NCBI GenBank assembly: GCA_002205965.3
Contig: NADL03000466.1
Coordinates: forward strand, 1,426,001-1,490,000
Reading direction: 5' to 3'
Length of the DNA stretch: 64,000 nucleotides
Source of the DNA: Kappaphycus alvarezii
Lineage: Eukaryota; Rhodophyta; Florideophyceae; Gigartinales; Solieriaceae
Under the pieces are notes generated by a model that saw only the letters and a list, made by a program, of their open reading frames with translations, was not told the origin of the DNA and made no database searches. Position numbers and translations under genes: made by a program. Shown here piece after piece: positions 1-11,793 of this stretch (position 1 is the first letter of the stretch; each line of letters begins with the position of its first letter).

Positions 1-732
1 GAGTGTCTGTGGTTTCTAAATGATCTGAATGGATTTGTGTGACTTTCATTGCATAGAAAACGAAGATTTCGATAGCGACGTATCCGACCCCTGGGACTCA
101 GAACTGACCGGAGAAGAGTATGGAGAAGAGTACTAATAAGTTTTGGCCCTTATGGGCATGCTTTGAATATCTTGTTACACAGAAATTATCTCTATAGAGC
201 ATTTTTTTCCTAGTCCGCCAAATGTCTTCAGTAAAAAACCCTGATTTACCTCACCTATGAAAGAGACAGTCGTTTATTCACGCTTTTCGGGGGTTTTATG
301 CATGTTACTGCGTTCTTTATAAAGAGAACTACAACAAATTATCTTGGTAGGCTTCAATTCAAAGTCACATGTATAACCTTTCAGTTGTTGAAAACCCAGA
401 AAATACGGTTTAGAACACATGAGTTGGCAAATGTACTCCTTAAGAAACTATCTTGTACAGGTACCGGAAGCTAGTATCCAATGTACCTCCAAGTATCCAA
501 ATCTCTAGATCAAAAAAGTTATTCGGTGCTACTGTAGTGCAATGAGCGGTGCGCAGTTGTTTTCATCTAAGAACGGAATTCTGTCAGAAAACGAGAAAAC
601 CAACACGCATACACACACCAAGACTCATAGGGTGTTCGCTCTTCGTCTTTCTCTTTAAGTACCCTGCGATGCAGTAGCAAAGCTCGCCGAAGGCGAGAAG
701 AAGTGTGCATAAGGAAGAAGAGGATAATCCTA

Positions 733-2140
733 AAACCATGAGGCTTTGCATTCGTACGCAAGGAAAACTTCTCTAAGGAGAAGCACAGACACAAGCTTGC
801 TCCCATTGCTGATGGAGCATTTCGAGTCGTCTCAGTTGGGGACTACACAGCTGTTCTCGATGTTGATTGTGAGTATGAGCGCCTTTCTTTGGATCGAATA
901 GTCGCATACCCAGCACCAAAGGGATCACCCCGTCATGATCGTGCAATCACAGAAGAAAATAAGAACACTCAAGGTGGAGAGAAGACATCCGAAGAAAGGA
1001 CTCTGGAAGGATCAAGTGAAGGCACGAGCCATGTTCAAACAAACAAGGCAGTTAATACCGAGGTAACCTCTCGAGAAAGCTCCGAAGTGAAGCGCACACG
1101 TAATGCCGCTCAGAAAACCGCTCCTAAGCCCACGCTTACGCGTACTGTCAATTTAAAGCCTAATTTTAATGAAAATATCATTCGTGGCATAGCTGACTTT
1201 CCCCTTTGATGGGAGATCGCAAGCCTAGTGGCGGTTTGACAGCAAATAGGATACGGCAATTTGTTGGGAGTCGCATTATATCAGCTATCCTTCACAAGGA
1301 GGATACAAAGGAAAATGGAACAGAAAACGCACTCACGCAACTAAAAAAGGAGTTACTGCACGAGGTCATTCAGAGTCTGTTCCTTCCGGATCTTCCTCTT
1401 CCGACCAAAATCAAGCTCAAACCGAGACCACGGCTTCTCCGGAAAACTATTCCGTCGAGACTAATTCGCAGGGCGGTCCCATTGAAGTTGGGTCAGGTTC
1501 GGTAACTCCTCCCCCACTAACACCGCGAGTTCCGCCTTTAGAGTATGTCCCTATCGAGTCGAACTCGGCTCCGTCCATTGACAAGTTGATCAGTCCGGGA
1601 ACGCCAGTTGAAAGCGTTCCTGAGCAGCGTGTATCCTTTCCACGGTGCCTACCGTAATTTCTAATCCGGATCAATCCGCAGTCATTGTCGAGGAGCCGTT
1701 TTGCGTAATCGATGATGCTAGTTCGTCTGGAAACCCCCTAGTTAAACAGCCGTCCGCCTCACACCGTCGACTGCTCCGCGACGCTCCCAGCGACTTTGAG
1801 GAAAGGGATACTTCGGTCTTCCAGCGCCCTGTGCAAGATTGGCCAACGCAGAAGCACTGTCTCGAATCCAGATCCTCTGGTAGACGCGAAAACCCCTCCT
1901 GAGGAGGTCGAAAACGATAAGTTCGTTATTGACCGATTGTTAAGCCAGGGTCTAGCCGGTGATGGGACTCGTCTTTATCGAGGTCATTGGTACGGATACC
2001 GTACCTCTGCGGATATCTGGGGACCTATAGAAAATATACCTCCGAGCCACGTGTACGCTTTCATCGCCGGACTAAGACCTCCCTCCCAGATATGCTGGAC
2101 AACGCAGAGGTGGGTTAGGCCCCGTCACGAACTCTATTAA
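733..2140 (+). pseudogene. Chromovirus-type Ty3/gypsy pol 3' end: integrase C-terminal region, Ser/Pro linker, chromodomain (copy 1)
   Basis: The frame around 745-930 reads as the C-terminal region of a gypsy integrase, with FVRKENF, then HKLAPIADGAFRVVSVGDY and ERLSLDRIVAYPAPKG. About 1 kb of Ser/Thr/Pro/Glu-rich coding-like sequence follows, split over three frames (1373-1660 carries TPPPLTPRVPPLEYVP). A chromodomain comes next at about 1915-2090: FVIDRLLSQGLAGDG, LYRGHWYGYRTSADIWGPIEN, then IPPSHV. Chromodomains in this position tether integration to chromatin in chromoviruses. The gene is dead: at least three frameshifts, no upstream integrase core or RT recognised, and in copy 1 extra 1-bp deletions near 1203 and 2052. 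The unusually long linker may be original or inserted. Confidence 0.75.
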
Positions 2141-5100
2141 AGTTCAGATACCTGTCTCTGAATCGGCTTTCCCGGATATAAGGCTACGAAAGATACTAGC
2201 TACAGGGTACTGAGGTCACAGCAAAGTACCCCTTCCTATTTGCACCTAACAAGGAGACACGTGTCGCCAAAACGGAAAAGCCCGGAAATTTCGTAACTGT
2301 TTCTCAAAATTCTTCTCGCTCTCTATGCTGTCAGGACATTACTCATATTGCCGTTCACTGCATGGGCGGGAATGTTCTAGTTTAGGCGGACCTCTTTCCC
2401 TGGTTGGAAACAGGCAAGTCGAGTGTTGGACTATCTGGAATTACTCAGAGGCCCTGGATACAGTGATCACTGCCGGAAACAAGCAAGATTACGCGATATA
2501 CTGAGGATTTCTCCTGAGAAGAGTGCCGTTTTATTTATTGGCACCAAGGCCAGGCTGAGAATGCACACTTCCGTTTGCTACCGCTCTCAGCTCCTACCTT
2601 CTAAGGAAAATTACTTAAATAGATTTGCTGAAACCACGACCACGACGCCTTACACCGAACGGGAACTCAATCATGCGATCAACATATCGTACCCTCCTTC
2701 CAAGTCTTCATGACGGAACCCGCAATCGTATAAGAAATAGAGAACGTATTCTAGGCGAGCCTTTTTGATCTCACGCCCCGTACCGGACGTCTCTTGGGCC
2801 GTAGAACTCCCGGCCAGACTGTCACGATACGTCGGAGATGCTGAAGTATATCGATTGCCGTGTCTTACTGTGTGTTATGGACCCGCAGGGGACGCTTGAG
2901 TAATTTCATCTTTGTCCATGGGTTCCGCCCGGCCTCTGATGCTCCCGTCGACCCTGAAAGGTACACGTATACCGCGCCCTGACTTTGTGTTATTGGTCTC
3001 GGGTTCTCCCTGTTAGCTTCTGCGACATCGCGGGTGATAAATGAACGGGTCCATGGATCATACCAAAACAAATCCCCACAAGTAGGATGGGCACGCCCAG
3101 GAGATTTTTTTCCACGGGGAGGATTCATGCGTTTATTACAATCTAGCGGGACCTGTTCGGGATTATCCCAGTCAATCTGTGCATACATTTACAAATGCAC
3201 ACGGAGTTCCTTATCCTTATCTGGACTACCCAGGGCATATTCTAGATCGAGGCGGTCTATGAGAGGCGACACGCGAGAAGGAAGCCACCACACGCGACCA
3301 TTGTCATTGAGGCCCCACAATCAGGCTGCTGACACTTTTGATACAAACTCAGTGTACAACACACCCCACAAGCCGGTACCGGAGTGCTTAGAAAAATAGG
3401 ATCGAGCATAGATGATGACGAGCGGAACCTACACCAAGAAACCCTCGGCCGTTTCCACCTGAGCCTACTGCGGCGTGACCGGGACATATAGGCGGAAACG
3501 CTTGTTGCTCTTCACGATCTCGATTTCCGGATTTCCGTGGGGACCTAAGATGCCGAAGCGCGAGAGCGAGCGCCTCTCCCAACGAACCATATCCTAAAAG
3601 GGATTGTCTCGCTTACAGAGATAACGGAAATGTGCACGCAGAAAGACGCCAAACAGCAACTCCCTTTTGATGACGGCCAGTTCAAGAGTACGCCATTTGG
3701 ACGAAACATGAGGAGAAGACAGCTAGTACCCGTAATAGATCCCTACATCGGTACGGAACATGCAAACATCGAGCTTCAAGCTCTCCGGGACCTCCATGAG
3801 ATCGATCATCCTACGTAAGCCTGACTACGAATGGACGAAAAACTTCTTTTTGACATCGAAAACGGTTTTCTCCGGGAACACCTGCAAATTCTCAGCAGGA
3901 ATGGCTAAAGCAGCTCCCAATGGACACAATACACCGCCTCTTTTGGTAAGTCTCCAGGGAAGAACCCGTCCACCTCGTACCGCTCAAGGATCCAAGACTG
4001 CTGATACTTGAAATGGTGAAAAAACGGAGCCCTTGAGATCAAGCCGCAGTCATCCCCGGGATATTTTCCCACGAAATCGTGAGGGGATGGAAACGAAGGA
4101 GTGTTGGAGGGAGCCGTGACATACACTGCATCATGAGGATTAGCCGTTGCAGACGCATTTACAGACGTTTCCATCGTCGTACTGTCCGTAACCTCTCCCA
4201 TGACGCAGGGATGCAGAAAGAAAAGGCGATGAAACGGTTATCAAGGTCGATGGAGTAGTTACCGAATGGATACAACCGAGGCCTTTTTGATGATCGACCA
4301 CGGACTTGCCGGAACGAAGTGAGCGGATCTCTGAAAACAGGTGTAAGCGCCTTGTTAAATACCGCACTGGAAGCCCACGAGGTGTGCTGTGTTTAAAACT
4401 TAGATGCCCAAATTTCTCGCGGCAGACGCCCAAGTTTCACTCATGTTGCGACCGGGTTTAGCCCTTAAATTTTTTGAGGACGCGCCACGCCATTGGAACT
4501 GCGATTGCGGGTAATTTGAAGAACTACTGTATTCTTCTTTGGCCACGGGCCGACCCACGTTTACCCGTCTATGAATGGCGCTCGAAAGTTATCAGAATCT
4601 CTCTGGAAGTCCCGCCTTCTTCGCGTCGTCGACAAGAATTGAGTCGCATTGCCAAGGACTAAAGGGAGAAAGCTATGAAATACTACGAAAAAATTTAGGA
4701 AAACCTGTTTATTGGGGTCACTACTGCTTTGGGCCTGGCACGACTAACTATCCTGGCTACGGCTAAGTCTAACTGTGCGGGTCAAAAATCTTACTTTCTG
4801 GTAACTGAGTATACTCAAGGCTTTTACGTAATGAAAAGGCCATCACAATGGAACTATTGACAGCGCGAACGCGATGCTTTGCAGTCGTTACTTTTTTGGC
4901 CCCTATCAGTTCTCTGAGTACCCTTATGATCATGAAACGCTCGCAGCTACCCAGGAACATTGGAAATGCGCACGTCGCGATTATGTTTTTTAACTGGGAT
5001 CGCCCCGCACCCTTTTCACACCCTCGCAAGCCGATAAGTCCTGCTATTAACGGAGGAGATGTGAGGAGCCAGGGAGACCTCACTTCCATTATTCCGAACG

Positions 5101-5388
5101 CGGAGATCCAAGCCCCGAGATTATCTATTCTATTTGTTTGCTTTCTGGTCCTACACCCTTGGCCACATTATTCAGTTCATCTGAGCAACACTGACACAGT
5201 ATCATTTATTCTGGGACTACTGTACTAGCTGTACTGGAATGGTAGTACTCTACCGTCAAATACCTACATTTGCTGTGTATTTGGACCCCAGCGTGCTAGA
5301 CCGTACATCCTTGGTTGTACCGTGCAGCTGTGACTAGACAGTTGGACCACACCACCAGAAGTAGACCCGCCCCAGTGGACATCCCCAC
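2141..5388. other. Unassigned, coding-like but decayed tract (copy 1; also 16511-19780 and 39207-42476)
   Basis: No frame of convincing length begins with ATG and no family is recognised. Short stretches read like former protein, for example the plus frame at 3549-3818 (ending in LQALRDLHEIDHPT), the plus frame at 4208-4275 (TVIKVDGVVTEWIQP) and the plus frame at 4575-4766 (ending NLGKPVYWGHYCFGPG). They change frame and carry stops, which suits an old mobile element continuous with the chromovirus relic upstream. No LTR pair could be seen by eye. Confidence 0.4.
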
Positions 5389-5946
5389 TTGCTGAGTAAC
5401 TGCTTTTCCATCGATTTTACTATTTTTCGTCTACCTTTAATTTCGGCGCCATTAGGGCACTTTTTGCGTTCGTGCTCTATACTACTTACACTACCCTATA
5501 CTAAGGGCCCTCATAGTAAAGCCACCCTTTCCGGCGCTAATCTCGGACCCCCGAACTTCGGATTAATCGCCATTCTCGGACTTACCCTTGATCCTCTGAC
5601 ACTGGTGACCCCCTTTGTGCGCCTCGGTTTCGCAATAACGCCAATTAACGATATCCGAGCACGATCTCTAGCCGGAACACGGAAAAAATGTTTTACAGTC
5701 GCAGCTTTCCAATGGGTTCTCGCGTACGCTCTACCACCACAGTTACTTTTCCCAATTGTTTTGTTTTTTGCTTTTTCTTTGCTCGAGCCTGTCGCAGATC
5801 CGAATCGTCCACAGACCCTTCCTCCCGAACTTGGCGCTCCCATCTATCGCGTCGCTTTCTGGGACTGCGTCTCGAGACCTAGCGCTACCCTCAGGTCCGT
5901 GAAAAAATGGAACTCAAATGTTTCTTACGACTGCATTTCTGGGTAA
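5389..5946 (+). other. 185-codon open frame without any ATG (copy 1; also 19781-20338 and 42477-43034)
   Basis: This is the longest open frame of the array unit. It is hydrophobic, with probable membrane-length stretches (FGLIAILGLTLDPLTLVTPF; LLFPIVLFFAFSLLEP), and has no methionine codon, so it would need a non-AUG start or an upstream exon. An ATG-started, very basic 110-codon frame lies opposite at 5511-5843. All three copies preserve it, but the copies are too alike for this to show selection. It could be an exon, a relic or chance. Confidence 0.25.
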
Positions 5947-7323
5947 ATTTTCTCTCCCGGCTACACAAACAAGATAAAATGAAATGAATTCAAATATATT
6001 TTGTGTAAGAAAGCGGCCAGCGGAAAGGTAGACTAAAGTTAGGTATACGTATCTAATCCTCACTGTCATCTCTTCCAATATCAACGCTAGCAAAAACTCA
6101 TATATTCTATGAATGAACCAAACAAACACCAAATTTGCGGAGGTGTGTTGACTTATTCTTCATATGTAACGAGACACTCCAATTTTCCTCGAGATTCTAA
6201 ATATTTGGGCTATCTCGAGCGAGAAGTCGTTTTTCACGAGGGCAACAACTCTAGACAAGCCTTCAGCCAAATTCGAAGCTTGATACGGCGTGCATAGTTC
6301 ACCAATCTCTTCGTTGTGGTTATATTTAAGTTACTTTAAAGTGTTCATTAATTATTTATCGAATTGAAATTTGTTCTCATTTTCGATAATTTTTGCTGCC
6401 TTCCTGAAGTACCCATAAATTAAGACTCAAGCAACTCCAAACGAGATTTTACTCCACTATACTAAGGTAGTCAATACAAATTTAAGGACATTAGACGATG
6501 TGATAGTACAATGGTTGTATTAAGGATTAAAAAAGGGTTCGTGGCATTTTTCCACGGTCTTCACGAACCATGCTGTGATTATGGGTTATCGTACAATTTT
6601 TTCTGATACGCAACCAAATGAAAAGTAACAAACTGGATGAACCAAGTGCTGAATGATATTAAGTTCATCAAAATTCCTGTTATCCTCTCTCATCTTCGAT
6701 AAAGTGCTGTCGCTTTCAGGCTATTTTTGCACCTCATAAGACTTGAGACAGTTTCATTCAGTTTTATTTCCTATTAAATGATAATAAGACTTAGGATAGT
6801 GATTGTTAGGTAGCCCGAAGATATTTTACTGCCTTTTTAAGATATGAAAAGCACGATAGTTGGCTTTTTGTGTTAAATTTGAAAATGGGAACGTCCATAA
6901 TACCTTTTAAGAGACGAATTCAGTCGCTTAACCCCTTTCCGAAAAAATAGAGGACTTTATACGTAACTTGATGAGAATTAATTTTTCACTATAGACCAAG
7001 ACACGATAGTCGCTGATGCAGAATTTTTCATCGATACAGACGGTGTGGTGATCTGCAGAGCCTTCAAAACAAGAGAGAACGCGATCAAATTAGTCAACTC
7101 TTTAAGAGCGATATCCAATTGTATTCAACAGCTGCATTGGTGCATTACTATCTACAGGCGTGATATATGTACGCGACGTAATGCTCTTAGTACGAGTATA
7201 GAAGGCAAATTTCGATTTCGCCTGCCGCGTAATTTAGAAATTTGACCACCAGCTTAACGCTGTTCTTTTGCCTACATTAGAAATTTTTGCTTTGAAATTT
7301 CTGTACATTTTCTGGAGATATGC
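5947..7323. other. AT-rich tract, no gene recognised (copy 1; also 20339-21717 and 43035-44414)
   Basis: Short frames only: 62 codons from ATG at 6109, and 72 codons from ATG at 21408 in copy 2, which a base difference near 7026 breaks in copy 1. No family resemblance. The tract holds a foldback at 6536-6569 with GGTTCGTG and CACGAACC as arms. Several of the copy-to-copy indels cluster here (6409, 6914, 7026, 7206). Confidence 0.4.
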
Positions 7324-8310
7324 GTGATAGCGTTCAAAAAACAAAAAATTATGCTTTTCGACCCTAGAAAACTTCAACTTGATACTATTTCTGCAAATAT
7401 CTTTTCACAGCATTCTTTGAACAGCGGTCCCATACCAGTAAGGATTTCCACGGTATCACCGACATCAGTTACTTCCTAGAGGTTTCGGTAAATGAGTCAA
7501 TGGCTTCTGGATGTTTCATTTCCCAAGGAAAAAAGGCATTGAACGTCGTTTAACTGTAGACTTAATGGAATCCATTTTGTCCTTCGATATACATCAGGTC
7601 AAAACAAAGGGTACTGTTGGAGAAAATTTCTTGTTTTGGAAGACTCACACGAAAGCGACTCGGATCTTTTCTCAGTCTTTGGCATATATCGCAGAATTCT
7701 TAATACGCTAAAGATTCTCCAGAGTTCTGAGATCACATTATATAGTCTTTGAGCAGCGGAAAATTGAGTAGATCCCCTGCGATTCAGGGATGAAGAAATA
7801 GCATTGAATATTACTGAAATCATATTGAGTGTACGGTATTTCTTGATGAATCCATATGATGTGAATGTGACCAGTGTTACCTATCAGTGTCTAATTATCC
7901 CGCACAACACACTAGCGCCGTGGGTACAAGAGACGAAATCTTTCATGCATTAAAATAAACCGAAATTACCCTTTACATGTGACTACGTTGGAATTTTGGA
8001 TCGGCTTCGCAATTGGTCCTGTAAAAAGTTATTTTTTATCCCAATTTCAGTAGAAGCAGTGAAGGAATCTAAGAATTGTGGACCGAGTAGTAAAAGAACG
8101 TCAAGACCGACAACTATGACTTGAAACTCCAAAGACGAGGTAACTTCACCGGATATGCGAATCCATGTGTCCCCTAGTCCTCTAAAGCGTTGTTTAGCAA
8201 ACTTAGAAGCTCTACTATTTGCGTGGTTCTTCAAATTTAACTATATCCCAGAAAATTTGCAGTACGATTTAGCTTTTTTTCGAAATCGGAACGCTGTGCT
8301 CAAGTTTTAA
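7324..8310 (+). pseudogene. Decayed protein-coding frame, family unknown (copy 1; also 21718-22707 and 44415-45405)
   Basis: In copy 2 a single frame runs for about 330 codons with long natural-looking stretches and only a few stops. It includes KLQLDTISVANIFSQSFFEQ, then IILSVRYFLMNPYDV, CLIIPHNTLAPWVQETKSF, and finally CLANLEALLFAWFFKFNYIP to a stop at 22705-22707. Copy 1 loses 3 bp and 1 bp near 7394-7413, and the three copies differ by an indel at the same spot (7563, 21962, 44660). A good acceptor-like sequence, a pyrimidine tract then cag, ends at about 8049, so some apparent stops could lie in small introns. I do not recognise the product. Confidence 0.35.
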
Positions 8311-8726
8311 CAGAAGTACATTGAAACTCAACATCAATTGCGAGTGACGTTTATTGCATGTGTTATCGATCGTGTCCGACCTATTCCCCTTTAAAGACCG
8401 TACCTATTGACTTAAAATCTTCATCAGTACGGTCGTCTTATAAGAGAAGGAGGATAAAAAATTCATCATCTGCTTAATTGTGTGACTTTGAATGATAGTG
8501 TGCGAACGTTTGAGGCGAAGAACACATGATCATGTGAAATTCTGTCCTCGAAAAAAATTTCTCGAACATTTACCTTTCGGTATTCGTGCTTCTCATCGCG
8601 TCCTTATCTTCAGAGACCGATTCAGCCTGGCCAAGTTAAAAGCGTTTTGAAGGTCAACGGTTAACAGTTCATACTATGCCGATTCGCCATGCTCCTCGTA
8701 AAGCCGCCGTGTAGAGCGTTGGCTCA

Positions 8727-9135
8727 GATCCTCCTGACGTTGATACTCCCAACTGCAAGTATTTGAAGGCCTATACTGAGCATGTAGAGGAAACTCAGGC
8801 CCGCGGACGTACTGGTTCCGCCCTCCTACCACCCCCACCGCTGACCCTACCACCTTCGATATCCCAATGGTCTCCCCATTCAAGGGCACTGTCACTAAGA
8901 AGTTCACCCAGCACGGAAGAAAGCAATGCCCACACGACAGTCGAGGGAGCAAGAAATAAACGACCAACTGTTGACAATTTTTACAACAATAATGCATGGT
9001 GCATCTGATTTTTGTTTTTCAGCTGCTGTATTTGTAAAAACATTTAGGCATCAGCACAGGAGTAAATTGGTTTCACGACGCAGTGGACTTTCGAGAGCTC
9101 TGAACGACAACCTTGCACAGGTAGTAGAGACGTAA
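8727..9135 (+). other. Coding-like tract, two overlapping frames, function unknown (copy 1; copy 2 at 23124-23532)
   Basis: One frame reads DPPDVDTPNCKYLKAYTEHV and then runs into Pro/Ser-rich sequence, ending at 9008. A second, starting with ATG at 8926, gives a 69-residue basic frame that ends NDNLAQVVET. An acceptor-like site (pyrimidines then cag) precedes 9022. This may be a two-exon gene or a relic. Copy 3 ends before this region. Confidence 0.25.
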
Positions 9136-9801
9136 AAGAAAAAAGCGACGAAAAGGCGTTAAAAGAATATTTTGAAATCAATTTTTTGTTCTTACAAAAT
9201 GTCGTCAATTGATGACAAATGTAATACCGTAGATACTCGATCGGATAGACTCTAACAAGTGGGGAGGAACAATGGGCTTTGTGATAATACGCAACGCCCA
9301 CCTGTAGAACTCTACAGGTTCTCAGCCCTCCGAAGTCCTACAGTAAATTCATACCCCATTTCACCATTCTAGAGAGATAGTTGCAGCTGTGTTTCAGGGC
9401 AAACGGAGCGGTAACAAGGTTTGTGCTGCGGGCCCATATGCTATAGCAACCACTGAGCCCATCATTCGCAGTCCGTGCTCCTCTATACGCCCAGGTCCCA
9501 GTACGTTGCCCAGTGATGAAGACCACAGCCGACCCAAAAGGGCTCGGGACTTGTTTATAGTCAATTTAAAACAGTCAACGTAACGGATTAAGCCACTGCG
9601 CGCTGTGAACCATGTACTTTGTGACGTTGAGGGAAAGTATGAGGTAAAGTACGGATGCGTGTGGGGTCGTGACGGGACAGCACATATGCAGTGACCTGCC
9701 AATGTACTTGCAACCACCGCCAATTGCGAGAAGTAGGCTGCGTTGATTTTTCCCTGGCCTTTGAAGGAGCGTAATTCCTCCCCCTTTACTTAGCCGGTAC
9801 A
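9136..9801. other. No gene recognised (copy 1; copy 2 at 23533-24198)
   Basis: Small frames only. The plus frame ending at 9583 has a coding-like tail (PSDEDHSRPKRARDLFIVN) but no family match and no convincing start. Nothing else is visible. Confidence 0.35.
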
Positions 9802-9880
9802 CATTTTTGAGTCGATTGTGGTTGTCTGGAACAATTTAGGATAGATCGTATATATCTTCCAAGAGTAGAAACACCCAACC
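9802..9880 (-). repeat. Small dispersed repeat, inverted member A (copy 1; copy 2 at 24199-24277)
   Basis: The reverse complement closely matches 10606-10684: both contain gatctatcctaaa followed by ccagacaaccacaat and actcaaaaa. The two arms face each other across about 0.7 kb, the geometry of a foldback or non-autonomous DNA element with long inverted ends. Confidence 0.7.
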
Positions 9881-10605
9881 CTCTCCCCTTCTTCCAAGGC
9901 AAACACGTTGGTTTTTGCAGGGCAAGCAGCTTTTCCTGTAGATGTCCTGGAGCTTAATTCACAGGCATGCAAGGAAAGTTGATGGACACATAACCCCTCA
10001 CGATAAACTACTCCATACCTTTCCTCCATATTGCCCCTCGAAGTCCGGCTGGGATTTATTTTTTCCGTACTAGTAGGATACCCGTTTTTCCTCTGTAAAC
10101 TACTGAAAAGGTGACATTAGAACGGCTTTTCCATATTGCTTACATGCCACAGGCATACGTACTGCCACACAAGCTGACTGTGGGGGAATTGGGTGCTTTA
10201 CTGATTAGGGATGCAGAACGGCTATTTTCCGAAGGCTAGCTAGGTAGGGCTGGTCTGTTTACTACTAGACAGTCTGAAAATGAGGCAGAGTCATGAGGTA
10301 GGACCTCACAGGGCTGGTGTGAGGCCAGCCTTAAGGCATACTGGGTAACAGCCAGCATATCTGTTACAGTAAATGAACCCCCGTGTTTCTCCTTCTAGAG
10401 TTTTTATCGTCAATTGGTTGACACAGTCGGAAGGCGTACGATGGGGGGGAAATCTTTATGGGTGGCAGAACAGGCACTCAGGCATGCATAGGTATCATAG
10501 ATATAACATTACTCATGTAGTCGAGGGGGGCTCACATAGCGGGTTGGGATCGAGTAGAATAGGGGAGAGGAATGGAAACGCGGAGGAATTCATAACGGGG
10601 GAAAG

Positions 10606-10684
10606 GTTTGGGTGTTTTCACTCCTGAAAGATATATTCGATCTATCCTAAAGTTTTCCAGACAACCACAATGGACTCAAAAAGG
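10606..10684 (+). repeat. Small dispersed repeat, direct member B (copy 1; copy 2 at 25006-25084)
   Basis: Starts gtttgggtgttttc and ends with the acaaccacaat core then actcaaaaa. It is inverted relative to 9802-9880 and in the same orientation as the more diverged member C 236 bp downstream. Similar 30-bp blocks follow both B (10711-10740, ccccaaaaggccacctt) and C (10924-10953, ctctaaaaggtcacctt), so the repeated unit is longer than the core. Confidence 0.7.
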
Positions 10685-10841
10685 GGATCCGACACAGTAA
10701 TGGGGAGGAACTACGCTCCCCAAAAGGCCACCTTCAGGCCAGCCGTCAAGCCGGCATAAAGCGCATTGAAGGTACTTTGCCCACCTACAGTAAGATAAAC
10801 CGACGTGCAGTACCTGAAGGGGCTAGACGACTGAGGGGATG

Positions 10842-10920
10842 GTTTTGGAGTTTTCTATTCCTGGAAAATATAATTCAACTCCATGTCAAAATACTGCAGA
10901 CAACCACAATCAGCTCAGGA
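10842..10920 (+). repeat. Small dispersed repeat, direct member C, diverged (copy 1; copy 2 at 25243-25321)
   Basis: Shares gttttgg-gttttc near its start and gcagacaaccacaatcagctc at its end with member B, with many differences between. A further weak match to the start of the unit (cgggggaaaagctttggtgc) lies near 11122-11142. Confidence 0.6.
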
Positions 10921-11435
10921 GGACCTATACTCTCTAAAAGGTCACCTTGAGCCCGGTATTCAAGCAGACCGCGTTGGACATGACTGCTGCTGCAGAATGC
11001 CTCTGTATCAAGACCCCCGATCCTTTCCGTATGTCTCTTTGCGGCAGATGACGGGTGGGCAGCATCTCAGCAGATGACTCTGGAAGTTCCGCTGGAGTAC
11101 GGTTGGTCATCGGGATAAAACGGGGGAAAAGCTTTGGTGCTTTATTAATTTAGAGGCCGCGGCGGTTATTAACCGAAAGGGGCATACCTAAGCATGAAGA
11201 GCGGACAGGGGGAGGTTGTTAGAGGGCTGGCGTAAGTTTTCTGAGCTTGAGGCTACTCCTCTTGCGAATTATCCTCGCTTGCATCCGTTGAAGCTCTGAG
11301 CTTTAGTCGCTTCTGGGAAAGAAACCAGCGGGGCAAGCAGAATTAAAAGCAGGACATGCCAGCGGCCCTTCAAATCAAACAATCGCTGTGACATGTCTGC
11401 TGCCGAGCGCATCAATTAAACGGCTCCTCCTTTAC

Positions 11436-11441
11436 TATAAA
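11436..11441 (+). promoter_or_regulatory. TATA box of the small secreted-protein gene (copy 1; copy 2 at 25838-25843)
   Basis: A TATAAA in the context ttactataaaggcagg lies about 106 bp before the ATG at 11542. This leaves room for transcription to start near 11466 and a 5' leader of about 75 nt. Confidence 0.55.
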
Positions 11442-11541
11442 GGCAGGAGTTTCGATAATTTGAGTAACCTTCAGTGAAACCTTCTTGCCACAGCTCTTCA
11501 GACCGCCTCCAATTCAAACCCACGCACTCTCATATTCAACC

Positions 11542-11793
11542 ATGATTGCCAAGATTGCCACCATTCTCGCCCTCGTCGGAGCTGCTGTCGCCAGCCCTGT
11601 TTCTCGTTCCGGTGTCCACGGTATTCTGAGCTCTGGGGCCGGTTTCCACAGCCACGGAACTACCACCGCAGGAGCCGCCGCTGATGCCGAGTCCGGTGTC
11701 GCCGCCGGTTCCCTTAAAGGTATCGGTTCTGTTCTCGGCGTTGCCGGTCCGGGTCAGGCTGCCGCCGCCGCCCTTGCCTCTCCGTCTCTGTAG
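11542..11793 (+). CDS. Small predicted secreted protein, Ala/Gly-rich, 83 aa (copy 1)
   Basis: The frame starts at an ATG after a C-rich leader and ends in TAG. The N terminus, MIAKIATILALVGAAVASPV, is a textbook signal peptide with likely cleavage after AVAS or just before. The mature part of about 65 residues is rich in Ala, Gly and Ser, with no cysteine. Codon choice is strongly biased to C-ending codons (GCC, GTC, ATC), unlike the surrounding AT-richer DNA, which supports real coding. A TATA box lies upstream at 11436. I know no family for it; a secreted structural or surface protein is an inference. It might be an exon of a longer gene, but the stop is not followed by an obvious intron. 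Confidence 0.6.
   Translation: MIAKIATILALVGAAVASPVSRSGVHGILSSGAGFHSHGTTTAGAAADAESGVAAGSLKGIGSVLGVAGPGQAAAAALASPSL

Noticed and set aside
5511-5843. Basic 110-codon minus-strand ATG frame opposite the hydrophobic frame
   Set aside because: Arg/Lys/Gly-rich composition is what the complement of a Leu/Pro/Ser-rich strand gives; no independent support.
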